A stretch of 64,000 nt of DNA from Angelobacter sp036557225 (GCA_036557225.1 DATBHX010000107.1:11303-75302); one strand, 5' to 3'. Positions 40,093-49,020 are shown, numbered from the stretch's first letter. Program-made: numbers and translations. Notes: generated from the sequence alone by a model not told the origin.

Positions 40093-41706
40093 ATGAAAAA
40101 GTGTCTGGCCATATTGGCATCTCTAGGCCTGGTGGCAGGAACGGCGCTGGCACAAACTGCTGCCCAGCAACCTTTGGCCCAAACAGCGTCTGTGCATCGC
40201 ACCACCAAAGCGGTGAACTACCGTCTGCGCAATGACGCCGTCAAGATCGACTTTCACGGCACCGAACTGATGCAGAACGCCTCAGGAGAGGCCAAGGTCA
40301 CGGGCAAAAAGAGCAGCGTGGAGGTCGACGCGAAGTTTGACGGCCTGGACGATCCCACCAAATTTGGCCTGGAATACCTCTCGCTGGTGCTGTGGGCGAT
40401 CTCGCCCGAAGGCCGCGCTGTGAACCTGGGCGAATTGGTGGTCGATCACAACAGCAGCCATGTAAAAGCAATTACCGACATGCAAACGTTCGGCATGATC
40501 GTAACCGCCGAGCCCTATTTTGCTGTGAACCAGCCGGGCAATATGGTGGTGATGGAAAACATTGTCGGCGCCACAACGGTAGGCCGGCAGGAGAATATCG
40601 ACGCCAAGTATGAGTTGCTGGGACGCGGCACTTACTCGGCCACCAACACCAAGATCCAGGACGCGATTTTCGGCATCGACCGCAAAACGCCGCGCGTGCT
40701 GTTTGAAGCCCGCAATGCTGTCCGTATCGCCAACCTCGCCGCAGCCGATCGATACGCTCCTTCCATCCTGACCAAGGCCACGGGGCAGCTTCGCCAGGCT
40801 GAGGAAGCCTATGTACAGAAGCGCGACAAGAGCACAGTGGAAACTTTGGCGCGTGAAACCGTGACCACGGCGGAAGAAGCTCGTGTGATGGCGGTAAAGC
40901 AAAGAGCAGAAGAGGAGGCACAGGCCAAGGCCGCCGCAGATAAGAAAGCCGCAGAGGACCGCGAAGCCAAGGCCCGTCAGGACGCTCTGGATGAAGCCAA
41001 GCGCCGCCAGGAAGCCGAGCAGGCGCGTGTTCAGGCTGAGCAGGCCCGCCAGCAGGCGCTGGCTGCACAGGCGGAAGCAGAGCGCATGAAGGCCGAGGCG
41101 GAAAAGGCCCGTAAGGAAGCCGATGCCGCACGCGCCGCTGCTGAACAACAACAACAGGCGCTGGCCGTTGAGGCGGAAAAGGCCCGCAAAGCCGCTGAAG
41201 AGTCTGATCGGCTGCGCCAGCAGGCAGAAAAAGAAAAGGCCGATCTGCGTGCACAACTCCTGCAGCAGCTCAACCAGGTCCTGGCCACGCGCGATACGGC
41301 GCGCGGCTTGATCGCCAACATGTCTGACGTACTATTCAAGACCGGCAGCTTTGAATTGCTGCCCGGAGCGCGTGAGCGTTTGGCGAAGGTCAGCGGGATC
41401 GTGATCGCCCACCCGGGCCTGCGGCTGGAAGTGGAAGGCCATACAGACAGCGTCGGTGGCGATGACTATAACCAGCAGCTCTCAGAGAAGCGCGCCGGCG
41501 CAGTCCGGGACTATCTGGTGCAGCAAGGCATTTCAGGTGGCGGAATTGTGGCACGCGGCCTGGGCAAGACCCAGCCGGTCGCCACCAATGACACACCGGA
41601 AGGCCGCCAGCAGAATCGGCGCGTCGAATTGGTACTCTCCGGCGACGCCATCGGTATGAAGACCGCCGACGCGAGCACACCGGCGGCAGCGACGGCGCCA
41701 AAGTAG
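40093..41706 (+). CDS. OmpA-family protein with long Ala-rich coiled coil
   Basis: The ATG at 40093 (GAGG 6 nt upstream) gives 537 residues; a GTG 12 nt earlier is unlikely. A signal peptide ends near AQTAAQ. The N-terminal 200 residues are beta-rich and of unknown fold. Residues about 245-400 form a continuous coiled coil of Ala, Glu, Lys and Arg (AEAERMKAEAEKARKEADAA and similar). The C-terminal OmpA domain has FKTGSFELLPGARERL, LEVEGHTDSVGGDDYNQQLSE and ARGLGKTQPVATNDTPEGRQQNRRVEL. It should anchor the outer membrane to peptidoglycan, with the coiled coil bridging the periplasm. It is monocistronic, with its own terminator. Confidence 0.9.
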   Translation: MKKCLAILASLGLVAGTALAQTAAQQPLAQTASVHRTTKAVNYRLRNDAVKIDFHGTELMQNASGEAKVTGKKSSVEVDAKFDGLDDPTKFGLEYLSLVLWAISPEGRAVNLGELVVDHNSSHVKAITDMQTFGMIVTAEPYFAVNQPGNMVVMENIVGATTVGRQENIDAKYELLGRGTYSATNTKIQDAIFGIDRKTPRVLFEARNAVRIANLAAADRYAPSILTKATGQLRQAEEAYVQKRDKSTVETLARETVTTAEEARVMAVKQRAEEEAQAKAAADKKAAEDREAKARQDALDEAKRRQEAEQARVQAEQARQQALAAQAEAERMKAEAEKARKEADAARAAAEQQQQALAVEAEKARKAAEESDRLRQQAEKEKADLRAQLLQQLNQVLATRDTARGLIANMSDVLFKTGSFELLPGARERLAKVSGIVIAHPGLRLEVEGHTDSVGGDDYNQQLSEKRAGAVRDYLVQQGISGGGIVARGLGKTQPVATNDTPEGRQQNRRVELVLSGDAIGMKTADASTPAAATAPK

Positions 41707-41730
41707 CACGGTCACAGTTTTGGGACTGAC

Positions 41731-41761
41731 AAGAGGAACCCGAGTCGGTTCCTCTTTGTTT
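41731..41761 (+). terminator. Terminator of the OmpA-family gene
   Basis: AAGAGGAACC-cgagtc-GGTTCCTCTT followed by TGTTTT, 25 bp past the stop codon. A 10-bp perfect stem. Confidence 0.9.
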
Positions 41762-41785
41762 TCTGGAATGTTCCCTGCTACCTCA

Positions 41786-41850
41786 CTACCTCAGCGGCTG
41801 AAGCCGATCATTCCGCAAACCATCGCGCAGGCATCAATGCCTGCTCCACC
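41786..41850. repeat. Dispersed intergenic repeat, copy 1
   Basis: Contains CTACCTCAGCGGCTGAAGCC and, 30 bp on, the palindrome GCAGGCATCAATGCCTGC followed by TCCACC. Similar phrases recur at 49021-49087 and 62527-62554. Confidence 0.55.
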
Positions 41851-41882
41851 CTCGTACAGGAAACATTTTGTCAAAAGAGTAT

Positions 41883-42257
41883 CTAGATGGCAGCTGGCCG
41901 TATTTCGTCGCGCCGCTGCAGGATCTTTAAGACTGACTTGAGCACGCCTTCGCGCGAGTCGCCGGTAACAAAGCTGTTCCCGTCGATATCGGGGCGGGTT
42001 CTTCCCATTTGCAGGATGGGCGCATCGGGCAGGTAGTGGCGGATGGTAAGGCCGATGGCTTTCTTCATCTTCGGTTCAACGCTATCTGCAACCAGAACGA
42101 TATCAAAGTGCTGAGCATGGCAAGCCTGGTCCACGTCTTTCAGACTGGACGCTGTTCGAACGTTGTATCCAGCACGTTCAAGCCAATCAAGCCGCAAACG
42201 CAGGGCCGGCTCTGTTGCCACGATCAGTAACAGCACAGCAGGGGGATGTTGAGCCAT
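41883..42257 (-). CDS. Degenerate response-regulator receiver-like protein
   Basis: Protein of 124 residues with the alternating beta-alpha pattern of a receiver domain. VLLLIVATEPALRLRLDWLE matches the usual VDDEP block, but the acidic pair is replaced by Ala-Thr. A phosphoacceptor-like Asp is present (ADSVEP, D-x-x-x-P spacing). The conserved Lys of the fifth strand is missing. Without the metal-binding acidic pair, normal phosphorylation is unlikely. It may act as a phosphorylation-independent binding domain. No output domain and no kinase partner lie beside it. Confidence 0.62.
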   Translation of the reverse strand: MAQHPPAVLLLIVATEPALRLRLDWLERAGYNVRTASSLKDVDQACHAQHFDIVLVADSVEPKMKKAIGLTIRHYLPDAPILQMGRTRPDIDGNSFVTGDSREGVLKSVLKILQRRDEIRPAAI

Positions 42258-42552
42258 TCACTACACTTCCAAAACCAAGGATTAAGATACTCTAAATGTC
42301 TTTTGTGCTTTCGAACAGGGGCTCTGGTTTAATTTTTTGTTTTCAATGAGTTACACGCACAAGCGCGTGCACTGCAATTAAAAACTCCAATAAAGATCTG
42401 CATCCAAGAGGGCTGCATGTAACTAAGCAGGCGCCTGCAACGTACTGCTCTCAGTTGGATGCGACCCCGTCATCATTTGAGCAAAAATTTTGTCCGGGCC
42501 GAAAGACACAAAGGAAAGGGTTGGGATAAGCTTCCAAAGCAGGATCAAGACC

Positions 42553-43836
42553 ATGGCCAGCTCCCCCGCAGCGACGACCTCTACTCCCTACACGCTGAAA
42601 ACCATCCTGAAGTACAAGCCTTTTCGCACGCTGTGGCTGGCACAGTTTGTCAGCATTTTCGGCGATTTCCTGGCCTTGTTCGGCGTCATCAGCCTGATTA
42701 CCTTCCGCTGGCATGGCACTGCGGTCCAGGTCACGATGGTGACGATCGCTTACATGCTGCCGTTTGCCGTGATCAGCCCGATTGCCGGCGTGTTTGTCGA
42801 CCACTGGAATGTAAAGCGCCTGATGATTTCGAGCGATCTCATTCGGGGCGCGCTGATCGTGCTGCTGCTTTTCGTGCATAGCGTTCCGCAGATTTGCGCG
42901 ATCTTCTTTGTGTTGAGCGCCGTCTCCAGCTTTTTTACGCCGGCACAGTCGGTCACAGTGCGTACGATTGTCCCCGCCGAGGGACTGCTGGCTGCCAATG
43001 CGCTGATGGCACAGGCGTTTTACGTCATCCGGCTCCTGTCTCCGCTGGCGGCCGGCTTCCTGGTAGCAGCACTGACCGAAAAAGCCTGCTTCTATCTGGA
43101 CTCAGTCAGCTTTGTTTTCTCGGCCGCGATGATCTGGCAACTGACAATCGACCGGCCCACGCGCCAGGGCGAGAAGACGGTGAAATCACTCACGGAGGAT
43201 TTTCTCGCCGGCAACAGATTCATCTTTACTCACGCCGGGCTGGCATTTGTGTTTATCGCCATGGCGGTGGCGATGTTTGTGCTGAGTTCGTTTAGCCCAC
43301 TGATCTCGATCTATATTCGTGATTTTTTGCTGGCAGGAACAAAGATGTTCGGGGTTATCAGCGCGATGGTTGGCGTGGGGATGATTGTAGGCACGCAGCT
43401 GGTAACGCGGCTGGTGAAGAGCCGGTCAAAATCGCACGTGGTGCTGGGCGGATTGCTGGCGCTTGGCGTCGGCGCAGCCTTACTCGGCGGGTTCCACAAT
43501 ATTCCCCTGGCGGCGCTAAGCACCTTTACCATTGGTTTTGCCATCGCCTTTGTCTGGGTCCCGGCGCAGACCATGTCACAGCAGGAGACGCCGCATGCCA
43601 TGGTAGGCCGGGTCAGCAGCAGCTTCATGTCGCTTATCTCGATCTCCCAGGTCCTGGGCCTTTTGCTCTCTGGTTACCTGGCGCAAAAGCTGGGAATCAG
43701 ACCGCTGTTTCTTGCGAGCGCCGGGGTGCTGGCCCTGATCTCCGGCGCCGGCTACCTGATGATGCGCGGACGTCCGGCCACCGCAGCGGCTCAAGTTCCC
43801 GCGGCATCCCCTGCTCCGGCAACCAATCCGGAATAG
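42553..43836 (+). CDS. MFS exporter (EntS/MFS_3-like)
   Basis: Inner-membrane transporter of 427 residues; the ATG at 42553 follows AGGA by 8 nt, while the upstream frame start lacks support. Twelve hydrophobic segments can be traced, beginning RTLWLAQFVSIFGDFLALFGV. The loop between helices 2 and 3 has GVFVDHWNVKRLMISSD, the MFS motif A variant typical of the MFS_3 exporters. The substrate is not predictable; relatives export siderophores or drugs. It is monocistronic and divergent from the receiver-like gene across a 295-bp region in which I see no other gene. Confidence 0.85.
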   Translation: MASSPAATTSTPYTLKTILKYKPFRTLWLAQFVSIFGDFLALFGVISLITFRWHGTAVQVTMVTIAYMLPFAVISPIAGVFVDHWNVKRLMISSDLIRGALIVLLLFVHSVPQICAIFFVLSAVSSFFTPAQSVTVRTIVPAEGLLAANALMAQAFYVIRLLSPLAAGFLVAALTEKACFYLDSVSFVFSAAMIWQLTIDRPTRQGEKTVKSLTEDFLAGNRFIFTHAGLAFVFIAMAVAMFVLSSFSPLISIYIRDFLLAGTKMFGVISAMVGVGMIVGTQLVTRLVKSRSKSHVVLGGLLALGVGAALLGGFHNIPLAALSTFTIGFAIAFVWVPAQTMSQQETPHAMVGRVSSSFMSLISISQVLGLLLSGYLAQKLGIRPLFLASAGVLALISGAGYLMMRGRPATAAAQVPAASPAPATNPE

Positions 43837-44081
43837 GCGTTCATTTCTGTCGCCAAGCTCTAAACCGCTAGGGGCCTGGGCTAAGCCTTAAATCTTCTTG
43901 AAATCTTCTTGCTCCTGACGCACCGGGCTCGCCCGCGCTCGCCCTGATGTTTCCGAGTCCGATTCCACGTTACTTTCGTGACTTTGTGGGCATGAGTGTT
44001 TTTGATTAGGATTCGCTTACTAAGTGCCCAGCCTGCGTAACGGGGACCCGCCGTTTTTGCAGGCTAATTCTGAGGAGAAGA
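43837..44081. other. Upstream region of the TonB C-terminal gene
   Basis: 245 bp, noncoding. It includes two tandem copies of AAATCTTCTTG (near 43889-43911) and the ribosome binding site GAGGAG at its end. Nothing else is recognised. Confidence 0.4.
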
Positions 44082-44438
44082 ATGGTGAACCGTAATAGTC
44101 GCCATGCACGCCCGCGATGGATCCGAACCGCATTTCTCGGTTGCCTGATGGCCGTGTTCTTGCTGTTTTCATATCATCCGTTTTTAGCCCAATCCAGCGC
44201 GCGAAAACTAAGAACGCGCATTGAACCTGAATATCCTGAACTGGCCCGTAAGAACAACATCAGCGGAAGCACACGCGTTGAGCTGCTGGTGGCGGCTGAC
44301 GGCAAAGTAAAAGATGTAAAAGTTTTGGGCGGCAACCCAGTGCTGGTTCAGGCTGTGGTCACTGCCGTCAGCAAATGGAAGTATGAGCCTGCTTCCGAAG
44401 AATCCACGATCGTCGTGAAGTACGATTTCAAACCCTAG
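44082..44438 (+). CDS. TonB C-terminal-domain protein
   Basis: Protein of 118 residues; GAGGAGAAG lies next to the ATG. A basic N-terminus is followed by a hydrophobic segment (about 17-35), then a TonB_C domain: IEPEYPELARKNNISGSTRVELLVAADGKVKDVKVLGGNPVLVQAVV in outline, with the YP and G-x-V-x-x-V-x-V marks of the family, ending KYDFKP. The Pro-rich spacer of a true TonB is absent, so this is a short exported domain rather than a full energy transducer. A terminator follows. No ExbB/ExbD genes are nearby, although a TonB-dependent receptor lies 12 kb downstream. Confidence 0.78.
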   Translation: MVNRNSRHARPRWIRTAFLGCLMAVFLLFSYHPFLAQSSARKLRTRIEPEYPELARKNNISGSTRVELLVAADGKVKDVKVLGGNPVLVQAVVTAVSKWKYEPASEESTIVVKYDFKP

Positions 44439-44482
44439 TTTTGGTCCCTTCGTTTTGTACAGTCTCTCCTGTTGAATCGGTT

Positions 44483-44512
44483 GGCCCGGAGAAAGCTATC
44501 CGGGCCGTTTTT
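44483..44512 (+). terminator. Terminator of the TonB-domain gene
   Basis: GGCCCGGA-gaaagcta-TCCGGGCC followed by GTTTTTC, 45 bp after the stop. Perfect 8-bp stem. Confidence 0.88.
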
Positions 44513-44525
44513 CTTTTCATGCGCC

Positions 44526-44652
44526 TCCGGTTCACGCGCGACAGCGCTCACCGTCCGCTCACCCGAGCGACGGTTGCGCCTGCATTTTACAATTCGGATT
44601 TGGTGGCGGCGGCTGGACTCGAACCAGCGACCTACGGATTATGAGACCGTCG
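44526..44652. repeat. 127-bp direct repeat, copy A
   Basis: Starts TCCGGTTCACGC and ends GAGACCGTCG. Imperfectly identical to 44684-44810, with a period of 158 bp and equal length. It includes the 3' part of a tRNA-Met gene. Confidence 0.85.
44601..44652 (-). pseudogene. Truncated tRNA-Met duplicate (3' 52 nt)
   Basis: Identical over 52 nt to the 3' part of the intact tRNA-Met (44759-44810), including CCA, the T-arm and the anticodon loop. The D-arm and 5' acceptor strand are missing: after 44652 the sequence changes to GACTTTCATTC. It cannot fold into a tRNA. Confidence 0.88.
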
Positions 44653-44683
44653 GACTTTCATTCAAGGGGCTTCGCCCCTCGCG

Positions 44684-44810
44684 TCCGGTTCGCGCACGAC
44701 AGCGCTCACCGTCCGCTCACCCGAGCGACGTCATGTCGGCATTTTTACAATTCGGAATTGGTGGCGGCGGCTGGACTCGAACCAGCGACCTACGGATTAT
44801 GAGACCGTCG
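44684..44810. repeat. 127-bp direct repeat, copy B
   Basis: Partner of 44526-44652. Its last 52 bp are part of the intact tRNA-Met gene. The 31 bp between the copies hold a GGGGC-TTC-GCCCC hairpin. Confidence 0.85.
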
Positions 44811-44835
44811 CTCTAGCCACCTGAGCTACACCGCC
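44759..44835 (-). tRNA. tRNA-Met (anticodon CAT)
   Basis: A 77-nt cloverleaf on the minus strand with CCA encoded. The acceptor stem GGCGGTG/CGCCGCC, D-arm GCTC/GAGC, anticodon loop CTCATAA with anticodon CAT, and T-arm GCTGG-TTCGAGT-CCAGC are all present. The G1-C72 pair marks an elongator Met tRNA rather than an initiator; an Ile tRNA with a modified CAT anticodon is the other possibility. The anticodon stem has one T-T mismatch at its base. Confidence 0.92.
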
Positions 44836-45059
44836 AATCGAAGGAAGGGGCCAACGGAACAAAAAAGAAGCTGCGCGATCAGGCGTCGGCAGCAGTCTTG
44901 ATTGTAAAGTTGCCGTGATTGCAGTGTCAAATTGCAACCACCGATCGAGCCACTTTTCCGTTTCGATCCAACCAACATCTGCCACGACGCTGCTTCAGAT
45001 ACAATCAATGTTTTGTCCAGTTTGGCGCGCGATACTCTAAGGGATAGTGCTACAAATCC

Positions 45060-46244
45060 ATGTTGCGTTACTTTACCGCCGGAGAATCACACGGAGAGGC
45101 CCTGGTGGCCCATCTCTCAGGCATGCCTGCCGGCCTAGAGGTAGACCAGGCGTTTCTGGATCGTGAGCTCTGGCGGCGGCAACAGGGATTTGGGCGCGGC
45201 GGTCGCATGAAGATCGAAACTGACCGCGCGCATATCGTCTCCGGTGTGCGCCATGGCAAGACGATCGGATCGCCGATTGCCCTTCTGCTGGAGAACAAGG
45301 ATTGGAAGAACTGGCAGGAAGCACTGCCGGTGGAAGCGGGCGACCAGCAGAAGCACAAGCGCGTGGCTTCGCCTCGCCCCGGGCACGCCGATCTGGCAGG
45401 CGCACTGAAATACAACTTTCCTGAAGCGCGCTATGTTCTGGAGCGGGCATCGGCGAGAGAATCGGCGGCGCGCGTGGCCGTGGGCGCGATCGCCAAGCTG
45501 TTTCTCCGTGAACTGGACATTGAAGTCCTCAGCCACGTGATTGCCGTGGGTAAGGCCGCACTCAGCAATGCCGAGATCGCGTGGGAAAAGCTTCAACAGC
45601 TCCATGCTCGCGATGAGGTCCTGCTGAACTGCGCCGATCCGGAGGCCGAGCAACGGATGAAAGCCGAGGTCGACCAGGCGCTGCGCACGGGCGACTCCGT
45701 TGGCGGCGTATTTGAAGTGGTTGCGCACGGCGTTCCGCCAGGGCTGGGCACATTCGCACAGTGGGATGAACGACTGGACGGCATGCTGGCGATGGCCGTC
45801 ATGTCATTGCAGGCAGTCAAAGCCGTAGAGATCGGGACGGGCGTGGAGTCAGCGCTTTCGTTTGGCTCGGCTGTGCATGATGAGATCGGCTACAACAAAG
45901 AGAGTATGCGACAGCCCTTCACGGGCTTTACCCGCGCCTCAAACCATGCCGGCGGGATCGAAGGCGGGATCTCCAATGGACAAGACATCCTGGTGCGCGG
46001 CTATTTGAAGCCAATCTCGACGCTGCGGCGGCCGCTGGGCTCAGTCGATTTCGCCACGCGTGAGCCGGTCAAAGCGGCCTATGAGCGCTCCGACGTCTGC
46101 GTAGTCCCGGCTGCGGGAGTGGCGGCGGAGGCGATGGTCGCGCTTACGCTGGCGCGCTGCGCGCTGGAAAAATTCGGCGGCGATTCCATGACAGAAACCA
46201 AACGGAATTTTGCCGGCTACAAACAACAATTGCGGGAGTTTTAG
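45060..46244 (+). CDS. aroC: Chorismate synthase
   Basis: Last step of the shikimate pathway: EPSP to chorismate, using reduced flavin. The 394-residue protein starts MLRYFTAGESHGEALVAHL with the family's first signature, and continues with QQGFGRGGRMKIETDRAHIVSGVRHGKTIGSPIALLLEN in outline, SARESAARVAVGAIAK, GSVGGVFEV-like (GDSVGGVFEVVAHGVPPGLG) and GGIEGGISNGQDI. Length is normal. There is no strong Shine-Dalgarno sequence. It is the first gene of aroC-def-fmt-rsmB, with def starting 8 bp after its stop. Its substrate flow links to the aroF-chorismate mutase unit at 12-13 kb. Confidence 0.96.
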   Translation: MLRYFTAGESHGEALVAHLSGMPAGLEVDQAFLDRELWRRQQGFGRGGRMKIETDRAHIVSGVRHGKTIGSPIALLLENKDWKNWQEALPVEAGDQQKHKRVASPRPGHADLAGALKYNFPEARYVLERASARESAARVAVGAIAKLFLRELDIEVLSHVIAVGKAALSNAEIAWEKLQQLHARDEVLLNCADPEAEQRMKAEVDQALRTGDSVGGVFEVVAHGVPPGLGTFAQWDERLDGMLAMAVMSLQAVKAVEIGTGVESALSFGSAVHDEIGYNKESMRQPFTGFTRASNHAGGIEGGISNGQDILVRGYLKPISTLRRPLGSVDFATREPVKAAYERSDVCVVPAAGVAAEAMVALTLARCALEKFGGDSMTETKRNFAGYKQQLREF

Positions 46245-46252
46245 CAGAGAGA

Positions 46253-46765
46253 ATGATTTATCCAATCGTGTTGTACGGCAACCCGGTGTTGGACACGCCG
46301 GCTGAACCGGTAACAGAATTCAATGACGAGCTGAAGAAGCTGGTCGAAGACATGTTTGAGTCAATGTACGCGGCACACGGCGTGGGGCTGGCCGCGCCGC
46401 AGATCGGCATCGGCAAACGCGTGGCCGTGATCGACGTTACTTTCAAAGAAGACCCCGCCGCCAGGCTGGTGCTGGTGAATCCTGAGATCATTCGTCGTGA
46501 AGGCAGGCAGACCGGGCAGGAAGGATGCCTCAGCCTGCCGGAGTTCCGGGAAAACGTGACCCGCGCCAATATCGTGACCGTCCGCGCGCAGAACGTGGAA
46601 GGAAAGTGGTTTGAAAAAACCGGCGATGATCTGCTCGCCCGCGCACTGCTGCACGAGACTGACCATCTGAATGGAAGGCTTTTCATCAGCCATGTGAGCG
46701 GGCTGAAGCGCGACCTGATCAAGCGGAAGATCAAGAAGCTGGTACGCGCCGGCGAGTGGGCATGA
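46253..46765 (+). CDS. def: Peptide deformylase
   Basis: Cytosolic metalloenzyme of 170 residues that removes formyl groups from nascent proteins. Motifs are GVGLAAPQIG, QEGCLSLPE and HETDHLNG, the last with Thr where Ile or Glu is more common. Length and order are those of the classic bacterial enzyme. It overlaps fmt by 4 bp (ATGA), which implies translational coupling of the enzyme that adds the formyl group with the one that removes it. This is the housekeeping copy; a second def lies at 23949-24557. Confidence 0.95.
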   Translation: MIYPIVLYGNPVLDTPAEPVTEFNDELKKLVEDMFESMYAAHGVGLAAPQIGIGKRVAVIDVTFKEDPAARLVLVNPEIIRREGRQTGQEGCLSLPEFRENVTRANIVTVRAQNVEGKWFEKTGDDLLARALLHETDHLNGRLFISHVSGLKRDLIKRKIKKLVRAGEWA

Positions 46766-47694
46766 AGCTGGTTTTTTGCGGAACACCCCAGTTCGCCGTC
46801 CCCAGCCTGGAAAAACTGGCAGCAGAGAAGTTCGACCTGCAACTTGTGGTGACGCAGCCGGATCGGCCGCAGGGTCGCGGTATGGAACTGACCGCCCCGC
46901 CGGTAAAACAATCAGCGCTCAAGCTGGGCTTGCCGGTCGTTCAACCGGACAAGATCAAAAAGAATGAAGAATTTCAGGCGCAGCTGCGCGCGTTCAATCC
47001 TGACGCGATTATCGTAGTCGGGTATGGACGGATCATTCCGACGTGGATGCTGGAGCTGCCGCGCTTCGGCAACATCAATGTGCATGCATCGCTACTCCCG
47101 AAATATCGCGGGGCCGCGCCCATCCAGTGGGCGATCGCCAGTGGAGAAAAAGTCACCGGAGTGACCACGATGCACCTCAACGAGGGGCTCGATACCGGCG
47201 ACATCCTGCTGCAAAAAGAGATGGCGATCGCCGGCGATGACACATCTGTCACGTTGGCGCCGAAGCTGGCGGTGCTGGGAGCAGATCTGCTGGTGGAAAC
47301 ACTGCACGGGCTGGAACAAGAGCGCATTGTCGCGAAGCCGCAGGACCATTCCCAGGCGACGCTGGCGCCGATCCTCACCAGGGAAGACGGCTTGGTCGAT
47401 TTCAACCGCACGGCGGAACAGATTCACAACCGGCTGCGCGGATTTCAGCCGTGGCCTGGAGCGTATATGCAATTTCGCGGGAAGAATCTCAAGCTTGTAA
47501 GTGTGCGACCCGCGGGTGCGGATGCGAAGAATCGTCCCGGGCAGCTTTCGGTTGTTGGGGAGAGTCTCTATGTTTCGTGCAGCGGCGGATCAATGCTGGA
47601 GCTGCTGCAAATTCAGCTTGAGGGCAAAAAAGCCATGAGCGCCCGCGAATTCATCAACGGCTATCACCCGGAACCTGCCGAACAATTGGGCTAA
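46762..47694 (+). CDS. fmt: Methionyl-tRNA formyltransferase
   Basis: Formylates initiator Met-tRNA using 10-formyltetrahydrofolate. The 310-residue protein has the N-terminal formyltransferase domain (KLVFCGTPQFAVPSLEKL, then VVTQPDRPQGRG, then NINVHASLLPKYRGAAPIQWAI with the active-site Asn and His, and the catalytic Asp in LDTGDIL). A C-terminal OB-fold domain follows (about 205-310). The ATG at 46762 overlaps the def stop. A GTG two codons upstream is possible but would sit deeper in def. Followed by rsmB after 9 bp. Confidence 0.96.
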   Translation: MKLVFCGTPQFAVPSLEKLAAEKFDLQLVVTQPDRPQGRGMELTAPPVKQSALKLGLPVVQPDKIKKNEEFQAQLRAFNPDAIIVVGYGRIIPTWMLELPRFGNINVHASLLPKYRGAAPIQWAIASGEKVTGVTTMHLNEGLDTGDILLQKEMAIAGDDTSVTLAPKLAVLGADLLVETLHGLEQERIVAKPQDHSQATLAPILTREDGLVDFNRTAEQIHNRLRGFQPWPGAYMQFRGKNLKLVSVRPAGADAKNRPGQLSVVGESLYVSCSGGSMLELLQIQLEGKKAMSAREFINGYHPEPAEQLG

Positions 47695-47703
47695 GCTAAA
47701 GTC

Positions 47704-49020
47704 ATGCCTGTTTCTGCAGCTCGTCAAGCGGCTTTCACGATCCTGCTGCGAGTGGAGCGCGAGTCGGCGTATGCGGATGAGCTGCTGCATTCATCGCTGC
47801 TGGATGATCTCTCCTCAGCCGACCGAGCTCTCGCAACCGAGATCGTGATGGGCGTGCTGCGCTGGCGCTCCGTCCTGGACCAGACCATCGCGAAGCTCAG
47901 CTTCACGCCCTTTCGCAAGCTTGACCCGGAGGTCCTTACAGCGCTGCGGATGGGAGCCTATCAAAAACAATTCCTGAGCAAAATTCCTTCGCATGCCGTG
48001 GTGAATGAAACCGTTGAGCTGGTGAAGCAGGCAAAGAAGACTTCGGCAGCGGGGCTGGTCAACGCCGTGATGCGGAAGATCAAGCGCAGCGGCGATGGGG
48101 CTACTGGTGGCGCAGCCGATAGCCAGGCCGAGTCAGCTCATCCGAAGTGGCTGGTAGAACGATGGGCGGAACAGTTTGGTCCCGAAACGGCCGGGTTGAT
48201 CTGCGCATACGATCAGCATGTTCCGCCAGTAGCGATCAGGCTCTGGTCACCGGAAGCTGCGGAGACGCCCAGCGCGGCAGGAATCGATCTGCGGCCAGGC
48301 GTATTGATGCGAAGCGCGCGCATTGTTGCCGGCGGCGAGGTTACGGCGACTGACCTGTTTCGTAGCAGGCAGGTTGCTATTCAAGATGAAGGCTCGCAAC
48401 TGGTGGCTGCGCTGGTCGGTGATGGGCGGCGCATCCTCGACTGCTGCGCCGCGCCCGGAGGCAAGACCAGCGCGCTGGCGAACAGGCTTCCCGAAGCGGA
48501 GATTTTTGCCGCTGAGCTGCATCCGCATCGCGCGCGTCTGTTGCGCAGGCTGGCGCCGCAGAAGAATATCCATGTGGTGACAGCAGATGCGCTGGAGTTG
48601 CCCTTCGCGGAGGCAAGCTTTGATCGCGTACTGGCCGATGTTCCCTGCTCCGGCACGGGCACGCTGGCGCGTAATCCGGAAATCAAATGGCGTCTTAAGC
48701 CGGATGATCTGCGCGATCTGCAATCGCGGCAAACGGCAATTTTGCGCGCAGCCATGAAGCACGTTGCACCTGGAGGCCGGCTGGTGTATTCAACCTGCTC
48801 GCTTGAGCCGGAAGAGAATGAGCAGGTGGTGGCAGCCTGTCTCAAAGACAGCCCAGAGTTCAGGTTGATTCCGATCAGAGAAGAGTTGGAGCGGTTGCGG
48901 CAATCGGAAGATTTGGTATGGAAGGAAATTGATAGTTTGATCCGTGGAGATTTTCTGCGGACAATACCGGGTGTGCATCCCTACGATGGGTTTTTTGCGG
49001 CGATATTGCAACGAAACTGA
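47704..49020 (+). CDS. rsmB: 16S rRNA m5C967 methyltransferase
   Basis: Methylates cytosine 967 of 16S rRNA using S-adenosylmethionine. The 438-residue protein has a NusB-like RNA-binding domain (about 5-130, AARQAAFTILLRVERESAYADELL) and a Rossmann methyltransferase domain. The latter has the SAM-binding CCAAPGGKTSALA, the catalytic Cys motifs DVPCSGTGTLARNPEIKW and YSTCSLEPEENEQVV, and ends GFFAAILQRN. Length is normal. It ends the aroC-def-fmt-rsmB cluster, a grouping common in bacteria. Confidence 0.95.
   Translation: MPVSAARQAAFTILLRVERESAYADELLHSSLLDDLSSADRALATEIVMGVLRWRSVLDQTIAKLSFTPFRKLDPEVLTALRMGAYQKQFLSKIPSHAVVNETVELVKQAKKTSAAGLVNAVMRKIKRSGDGATGGAADSQAESAHPKWLVERWAEQFGPETAGLICAYDQHVPPVAIRLWSPEAAETPSAAGIDLRPGVLMRSARIVAGGEVTATDLFRSRQVAIQDEGSQLVAALVGDGRRILDCCAAPGGKTSALANRLPEAEIFAAELHPHRARLLRRLAPQKNIHVVTADALELPFAEASFDRVLADVPCSGTGTLARNPEIKWRLKPDDLRDLQSRQTAILRAAMKHVAPGGRLVYSTCSLEPEENEQVVAACLKDSPEFRLIPIREELERLRQSEDLVWKEIDSLIRGDFLRTIPGVHPYDGFFAAILQRN

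Noticed and set aside
40282..41256. Long minus-strand frame (324 codons) opposite the OmpA-family gene
   Set aside because: Produced by the Ala/Glu/Lys codon bias of the coiled coil on the other strand; Leu/Cys-rich and without domain.
44472..44816. Plus-strand frame of 114 codons across the tRNA region
   Set aside because: It reads through a terminator, a tRNA fragment and part of an intact tRNA gene.
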